From: Pseudo-nitzschia pungens
Lineage: Eukaryota; Bacillariophyta; Bacillariophyceae; Bacillariales; Bacillariaceae
DNA: 64,000 nt
NCBI GenBank assembly: GCA_037355855.1
Contig: CM074761.1
Span: forward strand, 5,909,346-5,973,345
Direction of reading: 5' to 3'
Both the position numbers and the translations under genes were made by a program. Position 1 is the first letter of the stretch; each line of letters begins with the position of its first letter. Positions 44,424 through 55,731 of the stretch are shown piece by piece. A model generated the notes under the pieces. That model was not told the origin of the DNA and ran no database searches. It saw nothing but the letters and a program-made list of their open reading frames with translations.

Positions 44424-45716
44424 AAAATTGTAAGAGAGTTGTGTTCTCTGCTTGATCTCATATTACCTGCATGATGCATGCCGTCGATCTCGGCTTCGTC
44501 TCGTTCCTTCTCGTGATTGCTTCTTCACGGTGTCAGCGTTCTAATTTCTGAGAGTTTTTTTGCATTCTGTGGCACCACATCATCATGCAACAACATCCGA
44601 AAACCGAAAGTATCAGTCCCTAGATGAATGCCGATGCGCGCGTAAACTTACACGTATTTCTATTTTTAAAAAGAACACTACGTAATAAAAAGAACCACAG
44701 TGCGAACTAACTTACACGTACTTCGTGTTTAGTGTGTGTGTGTCACGAAATACGGGGTTCATCGTGTCCTTGTTTCTTCTGATAATTCACCAAAGACCGG
44801 GATCATCGTGTATTTTTTTCTCTGCATTCCCAAAAGGCTGGGGGGTCATCACGCATTATTTGTTTCTCGTGTAAACCTTACTTCTTATTCCCAAAAGACC
44901 TGGATCATCATGTTATTGTTTCTCTGCATTCACGAAACACCAAGATCATCGTGTTTTTGCGTCCCCACAGTCACGAAATTCCTACTATTCTTACATTCCC
45001 TAGCAGCAGATAAAGCGAAACAAAACAAACCCATTGCCCCTGCAAAGCCACAAAGACACGCGTTCAAATAGCAGCAATCGGCGGAGTCGAGAACACGGTA
45101 AGGTTTACAGACATTTGCAAGTGAAACACTTGTTGAAGTTTTTGGCGATGGTGGTAGTACGGTACTGTACTGGGTGCACCCGTACCACTACTACTAGTAG
45201 TACCGTAGTAGGTAATTCTTTTTGTTTTTGGCTTTGGAACAAGGTATGGAGTGAGTCATACACAGGAGCATCATCGTGTCCCATCCCATCCAAAATATGA
45301 CACCTGTCTACTATTACTCTAACATACACCAGCATCCTTACCCCATTGTAGCATCGTAACGCATCATTTCAACTCAGTGCTGCTGCTGGATGCTGCGAAG
45401 GGCTAGGGGTGTCACTATTGTGTGGCTCCGTTAGTACTACTACTACAAAAATCCCTTTGGTGAATATCTCATAAACACGTATGCAGGGGATGTCTCATTA
45501 TTTGGTGAGCAAGATCTTTGATTTTGCAACCCAAACCTAAATTTGTAAGTGATTCTTGTAGTTTCAGATAGTTCGCAGTAACCTTACTACTACTAGTAGT
45601 AACTTAGCAGGCAGGCGCAGAGTAATGCGTTATTTCGATGCAGCCAGGAATTCCGCTTCTTTCTGTCTCTCTGGGACGGATGGACGGACGGATGGACGGA
45701 TGGATCGATCGATCGA
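44424..45716. other. Intergenic with reverse-orientation minisatellite, no gene seen
   Basis: The region 44750-44990 repeats gatcatcgtgt--tgtttct-ctgcattc, the complement of the array at 22.9-23.6 kb. An inverted ACTAC/TAGTAGTAC pair is at 45170-45215. GGAC/GATC repeats (45680-45718) abut the end of the ABC1 kinase gene. Confidence 0.6.
44750..44990 (-). repeat. ~41-bp minisatellite family, reverse-oriented array
   Basis: Degenerate units of CATTC-C-AAAGACC-GGATCATCGTGT type. Same family as 22905-23645 on the opposite strand. Confidence 0.7.
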
Positions 45717-48700
45717 TCACCGTGCGGCCGGGGACGCCGCCGGATCGAGCTGCAGAACCGATCGCATCGCCCTCGACCCCCGGATCTCTAGCACCTCGAC
45801 CGCTACCATCCGGGTCACCGACGCGATCTCCTCGAGCAACGGTTCGGCGTCCTTTCGGAGTCGCTCGTCGGTCAGCAGGTTCGCCACCTCGTCCAGCACC
45901 TGCCCCATGGCGCGGATCCTGGCCTGGCCCGGCCGTTCGCTCTCGCCGCCGCCGCCATCGGTGTTGTTGTTGTTGCCGCCGCCGATCTTGCTCGCGCCGC
46001 CACCGGTCGTGAGGGCGTTCCGGAAGGTGTCGAGCAGCTGCCGCATCTCCGACATGACCCGGTCGTTCACCGGTCCGTTCATTCCCGGCAGCACGGGAAG
46101 CAGGCCGTTCGTGGCCCGAAAGAGGTTGGCCTCGCCGATGCTCGCCATTCCGTCGATGGCCTCGGCCAGTTCGTGGACCAGCGGGCGCTTCAGAAACAGG
46201 CCCGTCTTGCTGGTCAGAAACCGAAAAAAGAGCTCGATGGTTTGCCGGGACAGCCTCGACGACGCCTCGTCGCTCCCGGAGCTCGATTCGTCGTCGGACG
46301 GATTGTACTGCGACCGCGCCGTCTGCGCCAACCGGAGGAGATCCCGGAGCCGGACCCAATCGATTTCCTTCCCCTCTCCGTTGAGCGTGAGCAACCGGAT
46401 CAGCAGGTTCTGCAGCGCCACCGGCGTCCGGTCGTCGTTTTCCGGTTGCAGCAGCGAGCGCAGCACGTACGGGTAGCTGCCGCGGACCAGCCGGAACCGC
46501 GGGTCGACCGACAGTGCGACGCCCTCCAGAATGGTCAGGCTGCGGATGATCACCGTGAAAAAGGGCGGTGTCGAGAATTCCAGCAGATTCTCCCGGCTGA
46601 TGGCGTCGAGCTCGGCCTGGAGCTTGGCAAAGTTCACGTCGGCCGCCTTGCCGGTCCCACCGGTGGAGTTTTTCAGGGCGGACCGCAGCCGCGGAATGAG
46701 CTCGTCGAGCTGCTTGGGGTCGTCGATGAAGCCGAGCTGGTCGGTCGCAAACGAACGAAAACGAAAGCAAGTGAAACGAGAAAAAAATGGGTTTCGTTGC
46801 CAACGAGGACGGAACCGTGAGAAAGCAATCGTTGCGGTATCACTTTGAATGCATGCATCTGTATCTATATCTATATATATTCTATATATTACACACACAT
46901 ACACACACACACACACACACACAAAAACATTACTACAACATAGTGCGGTATCCATCTCGGCTTCCGCTGCGCAAAACAAAACAAAACCAACCGCCCTCCG
47001 CTCCACTCCACTCCACAACTCACCTTGAGCAAATTGTCCGACACGAGCGAAATGTCCTTGCTCTGCAGCCCTATGCACAATCCGAACAATCCGTACCGGT
47101 CCTCCTCGTCGATGTCGGCCATCATTCCGAAATCCAGAAAGGCCAACCTGCCGTCGGCCGTCTTGAGCAGATTCCCCCGGTGCGGATCGGCGTGGAACAA
47201 GCCCGTCGTCATGAGCTGGTCAACCGAGCACTTGAGTCCGTGCCTGACCATCCTGATCCCGTCGTCGCCGTTCTCCCACGGCCCCTTGGTGCCGTCGACC
47301 CACTCCATCACCAGGACCCGCTTGCGGGTCAGCGGCGCGCACACGTCCGGCACCAGAATGTTCTCCCAGTGGCCGTAGAGTGCCCGGAACCGCAGGCAGT
47401 TGTTCGCCTCCCGCTCGTAGTCCAGCTCCCCGAAGAGCTGCATGCCGAACTGGTCGGCGATGCCCAGAATGTCCCCGCCCCGCATCCTGCTCAGCCACCC
47501 GGCCGTCCGCCGGATCAGGTACATGTCGAGCGAGACGGACGAGGCCACGTCGGGCCGCTGGACCTTGATGGCCACGACCCTGCCGCCCCACTTCGCCGCC
47601 AGGTCGGGTCCGAGGGCCGCCTCGAGCTGGGGCCCCTTTCGGATCCGCGCCTTGTAGACCTGACCGATCGACGCCGAGGCGACCGCCTGGTTGTCGTTGT
47701 CGAACTCGAAGAGGCTGAGGACCGGGTCGTTGGCGACGATCTTTTCGAGCCTGGAGCGGGCCTCGCGCCTGCGCCTGCGGAACGAGTCCTTCCAATTGTT
47801 GCCATTGCTCTTGGAATTGCCATTGCCGCTCGCCTCCATGGTCGCCGCCACGTCCCGGAGCTCGCTCCGCATTATCTTCATGGCCTCCACGTCCGAGAAG
47901 GAGCCGACCGCGTCCACCAGTTTCCCGAGCTCCTCGGCCCAGATGGCGTTCTTGATGAGGTCCGGCCGGAGGCTCAGCGCCTGCCCCGACTTGATGAGGG
48001 CGACCGATTTCGATCTCACAAAGGCCTCCCGGAGTTCCCTGCCGCGCTGGCGCTGGACCGAGGGCAGCTTGAGGACGCCGTTGGCCTTGTCCACCAGCAA
48101 CCGGCAGTACCAAAACAGCAGGGGAAAGCCGAGGGTGTTGAGCCTCCAGCCGACCCGGAGCGGCCGCATGTCGTAGTATTCCTCGATGGCCCTCGCGTCG
48201 TATCCGGTCACGGGCATGGGGTTCATCTTTTGCTTGGTCCGGGAGGTAGTTCCGCCGGCGGGTGCGGGCTTGCGGTTGCTGCCGGGCTCGGATGTTCCAA
48301 ACGCGGAATCGTACGCGGACGCGGCGGATGTTTCCGATCGTGTCGCCGATGTTGGCACCGGCATCGGCATTCGCATGGATCTCGTCTCTGATGCCGATGC
48401 AGATGCCGCAGCGGCGCGGCTGGGATCGGTTGGGCCGATGCTATTGTTGCTGCTGTTGCTGCTGCTTCGATTGATATAGTTCCGAATATTGGCGATTCGG
48501 GTCGATGACTTGGATTGCAGCGGATTCCAGTATCGGTTCTGTTCGGTGCCGTTGTTGTTGGTGTTGTTGTTGTTGTTGGTTCTTTTATTGTTATTGTTAT
48601 TGTTATTTTTACTGTCATTGTTTTTGGGTTTGCTTCTCGAGCCGGGAAAGATTCTGTCGCTGCCGGAAGACGACGACGACGCAAAGAGCGGAGAACAAGC

Positions 48701-49228
48701 CCGTGGGCGTCCGGTTGTTGTTTTTGTTTTTGTTTGCGTCGTTGTCTTTCGTGTTTTCGTTTTCGTTCTGGTTCGTGTTCTTGTCCGCGCGGCACGGTGC
48801 AAATCGTTCGAGACGAGAGAAACACCCGCGGAATCGCAATCGCAATCGTAATCATCGCCGGGCCACGTTCGCAGTCGGAGTTGCGTTGGACTTTGCGGTT
48901 GCGTCGGGATTTGCGGTTGGAGTTGCGGTTGCGAGAGGCGTCGTTGTTGTTGTTGTAGTTGCTGTTGTAGTTGCTGTTGTAGTTGCTGTTGTTGTTGCTG
49001 TTGTTGCCGCGGATGATTGCCGCTGGGATGGTGGTGTTGGTAGTGTTGGTGGTGTTGCTGTTGCCATCGATATCGATGGTTTTGCTGCCGGCAAGGGGAA
49101 AAGGCAACGGCAAACCACGATGCCTCGGTTTGTTTGTTGCTGCTGCTGCCGATGCTCAGCATCCAAACGAGGGACAGCGACAGCGACAGAGACAGCGACA
49201 CCACAAACGGAACAACGTTCCTCGCCAT
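45717..49228 (-). CDS. ABC1-family atypical kinase, plastid-targeted (2 exons)
   Basis: Minus strand: exon 1 49228-47024, intron 47023-46737 (GT-AG, phase 0), exon 2 46736-45717; 1,074 aa. The start is chosen at MARNVV because a signal peptide (VVPFVVSLSLSLSLSLVWML) and then AVAFSP, an ASAFAP-like plastid cleavage motif, follow it; in-frame ATGs also exist upstream. A long Gln/Asn-rich spacer precedes the ABC1/COQ8-type kinase. The kinase has KSGQ (coded near 47985), the Ala-rich ASASIGQVYKA loop, VAIKVQRP, ELDYEREANN, FHADPHRGN and LDFG. The KxGQ and Ala loop are the marks that set this family apart from ordinary kinases. Plant and algal plastid ABC1Ks act in plastoglobules on prenylquinone metabolism. 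The C-terminal 340 residues are helical and not recognised. Confidence 0.88.
46885..46925. repeat. (CA)n microsatellite within the ABC1K intron
   Basis: TATATC repeats followed by about 15 CA units between the two exons. Confidence 0.95.
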
Positions 49229-50965
49229 CCTCGCTGGTGATTGTTTCGCGAATGCGGTTTGGGGTTTGGCTTTCGCGTTATCTTTGCGAGTGATTCGAAG
49301 GCTGCGTTTCCGCGAGGATTGTCGTTGTGGTTGTCGTTTTTCCTTTTGTTGCTGCTGCCGATTGGCCGCCATTGCTGGGGTTATCATTCGCTGTGTTGCG
49401 ATGTGTTGCGATGTGTTGCGTTGTTTGTTTGTTTGTTTGTTTGTTTGTTTGTTTGTTTGTTTTGATGAGATATACGGTGCTGTACAAGATCTCCTCGTTC
49501 TTTGCTTTGCTTTGCTTTGCTTTCTCGGAATTTGTTTCTGTACCGACCGAGATGCCACCGTATGCGAGAATGAGAGCGAGGAAGGAACAAGTTACCAGTA
49601 GAAAACAGAAATACCCGGTGTAAATATATACGTAGGTATTAGTACTACCGTACGCAACACCTCAATGCAGACGGCAGGTGGTCGGTGTCAAGATCAGATG
49701 GCGGGGCCGGAACGATACAGATTTTGTTGTTACACGTGCTCTAAGATTACTGTACTACGAAGTAAGGTTACGGAGTTCCTATTCACTACAGGTAAGGTTA
49801 TCGTAAACTAACTGTACGGTAAGATTACTTGTAGTTTTGGGTTGCGTTTCGTTGGCCGGGAGGAAAAAGAAGAACGAACCGTACGGCAATACGAGTACAC
49901 GTACAGATAATACGTGTACCCGTACCGGTACTTGTTCTGCAACTCATCCACAGGAATGAGTGAGTGAGCGAGCGCTTCTTCCATTACGGTAACCCTACCG
50001 TAACTTAGGTTCTTTGTAGTACGAGTACCAGTATTCTTATTTTTTACCAACAAAAAGCATGATGCGGCTCTGGATCTTGGGCGGATCGATTCGTTCAACT
50101 TGTCTGTCTGTGGTTCGCTTCGTCAAAGCCGTAACCGAAATGTATTTTAAAAGTTACTAGTAAGGTTAAGTTACCGGTAGTTAAGGTTTAGGTTACTAGT
50201 TTTACGGTGATGGATGGTGCGTTACATACGGTACCAATAACCTTACTGGTAAGTCCTACCTTACGTAAGATACCGTATGGTACGGTATGGTAACCTTACC
50301 TGGAGCGCCCGCGGAATACCGTACGGGGGCTACTAGTACTACAGAACTAGTCAGTCTCCGGTGACTGTTTCCAAGGTCCTAATTACTAGGAGCTGTGCCA
50401 AGCAAAAGCCTTCGCAACAGGCTTCGCAAGCAACTGTAAAAAAAGCTTCTTCTAGTAGTAGTAGTAGTAGCTAGTACTATGGGGGTGCTACTACTAGCAG
50501 TCAAGTGACCGGATTCTGATGTAGTAGGATTTGTACCGCCGGTTTGACGTAAGTTTACCTGGCTGTAAACGCCCTTAGCACACGGCAAGAGCTCTAGCAG
50601 CACAAATCACAAATAATAATAATCATACCATGTCACGCTAACTAAGGTTAACCCGGTGACTCAATTACTGGATATTGGATACGCTAACTTACTGTCAGAA
50701 GTAAGTTAACCTTATTACCGTGGGGTTTATGGACAGAGTGTAAAATACGAAGTACTTCGTACAAGCAATAAGTAACCTTAGTACAAGTACTACTAGAATA
50801 ATACGAAAGTTAGTACGAAGTGTAGTAATAAAAAATAATAATAATAGTAGTACGTACTTGTAGTAAGTACGTAATACGAAGTAACCTTACCGTAACTAGT
50901 ATCAACAACGTGGGACTTCTCGCGATTTCGTAGTAGTATTTCTTCGATGTCCTTCGGAACTCAGT
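49229..50965. other. Intergenic, no gene seen
   Basis: The first 300 nt are the in-frame-open but low-complexity upstream of ABC1K (TTTG and CTTTG repeats at 49423-49530). Further right are many TAAGGTTACCG motifs (49761, 49793, 50161, 50281) and, at 50390-50570, a copy of the dispersed CAGGCTT/GGATTTGTACC repeat. Confidence 0.55.
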
Positions 50966-51658
50966 TTAAGGTTCGATTACGGCAATGCTGCTTGAAAATG
51001 TAGTGCTCGTTAGAGTCGACGTAGAAGTAGACGACTCAGTCGCCGGTCCGGTGGGGGTAGGCGTTGGTGGAATAGTCATTCCAGACGGAGCAGAGGGAGA
51101 CACAGAAGGAAGCACAGAAGGAGACGCAGAGGGAGACGCGGTGGGAGATGCGCTGGGAGACGCGGTGGGAGACGCGGTGGGAGATGCGGAAGGGACCCCC
51201 GTGGTGATGGCAGACTTCTTGGGCGACTTTGTCTTCTTGGGCGACTTTGTCTTCTTCTTGGGCGATTTGGTGGGCGATTTGGTGGGCGGTTTGGTAGACT
51301 TTTTGGGCGACTTTGCCTTCTTGAGACCACGAGGGGCGATGTCATCGTTCTTTGAAGGGCGGAGCAAAGATGGCATGCAACAACGACTCAATCAATCCGG
51401 TGAGCATCATAGGTACTACTACTAGTAGTAGTACTAGTGCGTGCACGAGAGATGAAACAATGATAACAATGATATCATGGAACGCAGAAGAACAAGAACA
51501 GCTGCAAGGCGGCCGATCATAGTAGCTTCTTCGTGTTGTTGGCCGAATGAATAATCACTTACGTGGTCAAGTACTAGTGCTTGAAAGTTTTCCTGAGCGC
51601 TTGCAGCGGCGGCTAAGCAGGCAAGGACGACGGATGCAATGATCTGGAAAGACTTCAT
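50966..51658 (-). CDS. Silaffin-like secreted Lys/Ser/Pro-rich protein, copy 1 (2 exons)
   Basis: Minus strand: exon 1 51658-51563, intron 51562-51350, exon 2 51349-50966; 159 aa. The signal peptide MKSFQIIASVVLACLAAAASA is followed by a short acidic segment. After the splice comes IAPRGLKKAKSPKKSTKPP and several KSPK/KSPTK repeats, then SPTASPSASP repeats and a Ser/Thr-rich tail. KxxK lysine clusters in Ser-rich context, and an RXL sequence (RGL) before them, match known features of silaffins and related silica-cell-wall proteins, whose lysines are polyamine-modified and serines phosphorylated. The acceptor (TTCAAAG/AAC) was chosen because it keeps the frame in both copies; other upstream AGs shift this copy out of frame. 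Biosilica function is inference. Confidence 0.8.
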
Positions 51659-53559
51659 GTTCTTGGTTTTTGGAGTAAAAGTAAAAGGTTTTGTCAAAAA
51701 GAAATGTTTTTTTTTTTTTATGGTCCGATCGAAAAAATGAATGGATTTGCAAGGAGACCTACGCACGAAGAAGAAAGAAGCAGAAGAAGTAGCTTCGATC
51801 CAAAGAACTAATGTGCGATAGTAGTTTGAACGGCAAACGGCATCATCAATGTTCGGTTTTCTTTCACCTCGGTTCTCTTTCAAACCGGTAGATGTACAGT
51901 TGTTCAGGGAATTCAATACGGGACTACTAGACATCGTAAGATTGCTAAAAATTGTGAACACTTCGAAGTTATTTTGTATTGAAATGAAAGAATATCATTG
52001 ATCTAATTCAAAATTTTGAACTATAGAAGAATTTGTCAACACATAAAAACGGACGTGCTTTGGACTGGGACGCGAACAAAAGCAAAGATTCAGTTTCCGT
52101 TGTAGATGTTGTCGCGCCAAAAGCAATATGCAAGAATCATGCGGATGATTGAAATCCTTTGTGCGCTAAGGAATATCAGTCATTCTTTTCTGGCTCGTAT
52201 GTGATATTTCCTGACGATTGGCACGCGCCAACAGTCGATTGAGACTTAGTATGGCAATGTGTAAGGGAAACCAAGGAATGGCAGCAATATCATTGTAATT
52301 ATTATTGTTCATACGTAGTATATTATACTTCGTAGTACTGTAAAAAAAAGAATTTTCTTGCACTTTCTGTAAAACTTCATATCCCTAAATTATGTGACCA
52401 GGAACATTCTTTTCTAGCTCGTACGTGATATTTCCTGGGTTTGTACAAGTAAGGTTACCGTAATTAAGGGCGACAACACGGTGTCTTTATTATTCTACCG
52501 TATGATCTACCATAAACTAGAAATCGCGATACAAAAAAGCGCGGTTAAAAATCATTATGGATGTCGCCCCGGGACAGCAACGCACGCGTCGATTTATCCC
52601 CTGTTGGTAGACTGTTGAATTCCATTGTCACGTTGATACTTTTGATTGAGAGTGGGACTCATGAACTCAATCATGTCCGTTTACGCGCGCGGTCCGCCGG
52701 GGGGCTGGAAAATTCAGCGAACAAAATGGATCATTGCATGGTTCACTCGTAGAAATTCCCACCCAGCCTAAGGTTTACATAGAAGAGCAAATAAGGCAGA
52801 ACAACTCTCCAATTGCAAAGCGACAAATCCCATCTTACGAGTCTGATACCGGGTAATCCTTACTCATGCTCGTAATTACTGCATAATTCTTATCAGCTGA
52901 TCCCCCCCATTTTCAATCAGAAAAACTCGAGGAGTTTGTATGGAATTTCTAGCTTGTTGATGTGGTAATCTTAAATTTTTTTTTTTTTTTTTTTCTGAAC
53001 GGAGATTTTGAGAATGAGTCTTTTTTTTTTTTTTTTTTTTTTTTTTCTGAACGGAGATTTTGAGAATGAGGATTCTTCTTTTTTGAATTCAACACGTGCC
53101 TTCGAATGTTGGAGCAGTTTCCTTTTGACGAAAATTCGCGAAGACAGAAATAGTTTTGAATCCCTATTTGAAACTTGCAAGACCAAATCAGATCAATGCA
53201 AGACCTAAACCTTACGTTAAGATTCATTTTAAAAACAGCTCCCCAATTGGCAAAGCGTGGATTACTCGTACTTTCCTGGCGCACCACACGCCGCGAGATA
53301 GTTTCTCTTGTAAAATCCCGATATTCTAATATTCGCTCAAGAGTGTTAACCGTACTTCTGGTTGGAAAGGTTCTTGATAAGCTATTGAGACTGGAAAACG
53401 ACGGCACATCGCAAAAGAGAATAAGCCCCTCAAACGCTTCCAACGGCTTCGGTGGTCCGACAGTACTACTAGTATTGAGGGACGTGCAAAGTGTCCATAA
53501 CGGGTTGGGGCGGATTAGCCTTTTTACGAAGCATATCATGCGTATCTTCTATGTCTGAC
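51659..53559. other. Intergenic, includes the upstream part of the duplicated block
   Basis: Contains sequence (about 52140-52440 and 52795-52905) repeated at about 54720-55060 and 55395-55480. A hairpin-MITE fragment lies at 52877-52908. A duplicated 40-bp unit with T-runs (CTGAACGGAGATTTTGAGAA) is at 52976-53073. Open frames at 53175-53558 on either strand show no recognisable domain. Confidence 0.55.
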
Positions 53560-54146
53560 TCAATCCAAAGTGGTCGGGACAAAGGTGGTCGGGACAAAGG
53601 TGGTCGGGACAAACGTGGTAAGGGAAACTGTAGGAAACGCAGTGGGAGATGCGTTGGTGGGAGATGCGTTGGTGGGAGATGCGGTGGGAGATGCGGAAGG
53701 AGACGCAGAGGGAGACGCAGTGGGAGATGCGGTAGGAGACGCGGAAGGAGACGCAGTGGGAGATGTGGAAGGGACCCCCGTGGTGATGGCAGACTTCTTG
53801 GGCGACTTTGTCTTCTTGGGCGATTTGGTGGGCGGTTTGGTAGACTTTTTGGGCGACTTTGCCTTCTTGAGACCACGAGCGATGTCACCGTTCTTCGGAG
53901 CAAAGATGGCATTCAACGTCTCAATCAATCCGGTGAGCATGATACGAACGTAAAGGAGAGATGAAATGATGATATTTTGGAACGCAGAAGAACAAGAACA
54001 GCTGCAAGGCGACCGATCATAGCTTCGTGTTGACCGAATGAATAATCACTTACGTGGTCAAGTAGTGCTTGAAAGTTTTCCTGAGCGCTTGCAGCGACGG
54101 CTAAGCAGGCAAGGACGACGGATGCAATGATCTGGAAAGACTTCAT
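53560..54146 (-). CDS. Silaffin-like secreted Lys/Ser/Pro-rich protein, copy 2 (2 exons)
   Basis: Minus strand: exon 1 54146-54054, intron 54053-53893 (161 nt), exon 2 53892-53560; 141 aa. The signal peptide is nearly identical to copy 1. The mature part reads IARGLKKAKSPKKSTKPPTK, then KSPKK repeats, SPTASPSASP repeats, two SPTNA units and a three-fold TTFVP tail encoded by a 15-bp repeat. One KSPTKSPKKK block present in copy 1 is missing. A second possible acceptor (GAG/ACG, 30 nt upstream) would add TLNAIFAPK in frame; the model here uses the AAG/AAC site shared by both copies. Lys in KxxK clusters and the RGL site support a silaffin-like, silica-associated product. Confidence 0.8.
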
Positions 54147-55731
54147 GTTCTTGGTTTTTGGAGTAAAAGTAAAAGGATCACCGTCAAAAAGAAATGAAAA
54201 AATGTTTATGGTCTGATCGAAAAATTGAATGGATTTGTATACAGTCCTACGAAAAAGATGATGAAGAAGAAGGAAAGCAAGTGCGATCCAGGAGAGAACT
54301 AATGTGTGATAGTTTCAACCGTATCGTTACTAATCTTCGGTTTACTGGCACTCGGGTACGGTGCTACCGTAGTTGTGCACCAGTTGTTCAAGGATTTCAA
54401 CAATACGGTACCAAACACCGTAAGATTTTGCTACCTTACTACTACGAGTTAGTATCTTCCTGTTCGTTACGAAGCATGAAGCTTGTCTTGTTTGCTAAAA
54501 ATTGTGAATACCCTGAAGTTTTATTTCGTACCGTATGCAGGAGAATGAAAGACCACCATTTATTAATAATTCAAAACGTCGAAATAATAGATAGCACTTT
54601 ATCAATGCAGAAAAGGGAACGTGCTGGACTGGGACGCGAACAAGAGATGAAAAAAACACAAAGATTGAGTTTCCGTTGTAGTAAACGTTGTGGCGCCAAA
54701 AGCGCAATGCAGTCATGCGGATGATTGAAATCCTTTGTGCGCTAAGGAATATCAATCATTCTTTTCTGGCTCGTGTGTGATATTTTCCGGCCTTTTGGCA
54801 CGCGCCTACAATGATCTATTGAGGAGTTATGGCGATGCATTACAATATCATTGTCATTACGATCTGTACACGTACCAGCAGTAAGGTTACCGATATACCT
54901 CGTCGTTTATGCCTAACAGTGCTAATTACTACTAACATTAGTTTTCTTGCACTTTCTCAGCAGGCAACTGCTGTAAGAAAGCTTCTTCATAATCCCTAAC
55001 CCATGCGACCAGGAACATTCTTTTCTAGCTCGTATGTGATAAGATCTTATTTCCCGCGTCATTTTTAAGAGTGATCAATAATTGTAGTCAACAACGTCAG
55101 ACAACTGCTGTTTCTCCACCCGGAACATATTACCGGCGGTGGTTGATTTTTGTTTTTGGAGGATTTCAAAAATCCCCGGTCCTTCCCCTCCGCCGGTTGG
55201 TATGCCGTAAGTTAGAATGAATCAAAACCTATCGCCCTTCCTCTCCCGAGTGTCACAGTGACGCTTGAGTGTCGCTTCGACCCTTGACAATCGCTGAAAC
55301 TTTTGAGTATCAAAGTGACACCATGGTCACTTTGGCACACTCCATACGGTAAATTACACTAAGGTTACTAATTAAGGTTACCGGTAGATGAGGCAAAACA
55401 ACTCCCATTTCAAAGCGACAAATCCCATCGTACGAGTCTGATGCCGGGTACTCATACTCGTAATTACCGTATCAGCTTACAGTACGTACCGAACCTAAGA
55501 ATTGGTTTCGATCATCAATCGAATTTTTTGTTTTGTTGAGAATTGATGAATTTTGAATTTTGAACTTCAAATTTCGATCGAGACTTGAATTTCGAAGCCG
55601 GTTCAGATGTTTTATTGTTGAGATTGATTGAGAGATTGATGATTGAATGACTGGAATTGTTGTTGATTTTTGCTGAGCTCGAGGACGAGTCGAACAGTAA
55701 TCTTAGAATTCACTGGAAATGAAAGAATACC
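54147..55731. other. Intergenic, second half of the duplicated block; no gene seen
   Basis: The stretch 54180-55480 parallels 51690-52910 in patches (GAAATCCTTTGTGCGCTAAG near 52150 and 54728). A TGACGCTTGAGTGTCGCTTC string is at about 55259. The final 200 nt are rich in GAATTTT/TTGATTGA strings before the response-regulator start. Confidence 0.55.

Noticed and set aside
53175..53558. Open frames on both strands between the silaffin-like copies
   Set aside because: No domain, no good start context, low-complexity Lys/Phe runs from T-tracts, and no counterpart in the duplicated block.
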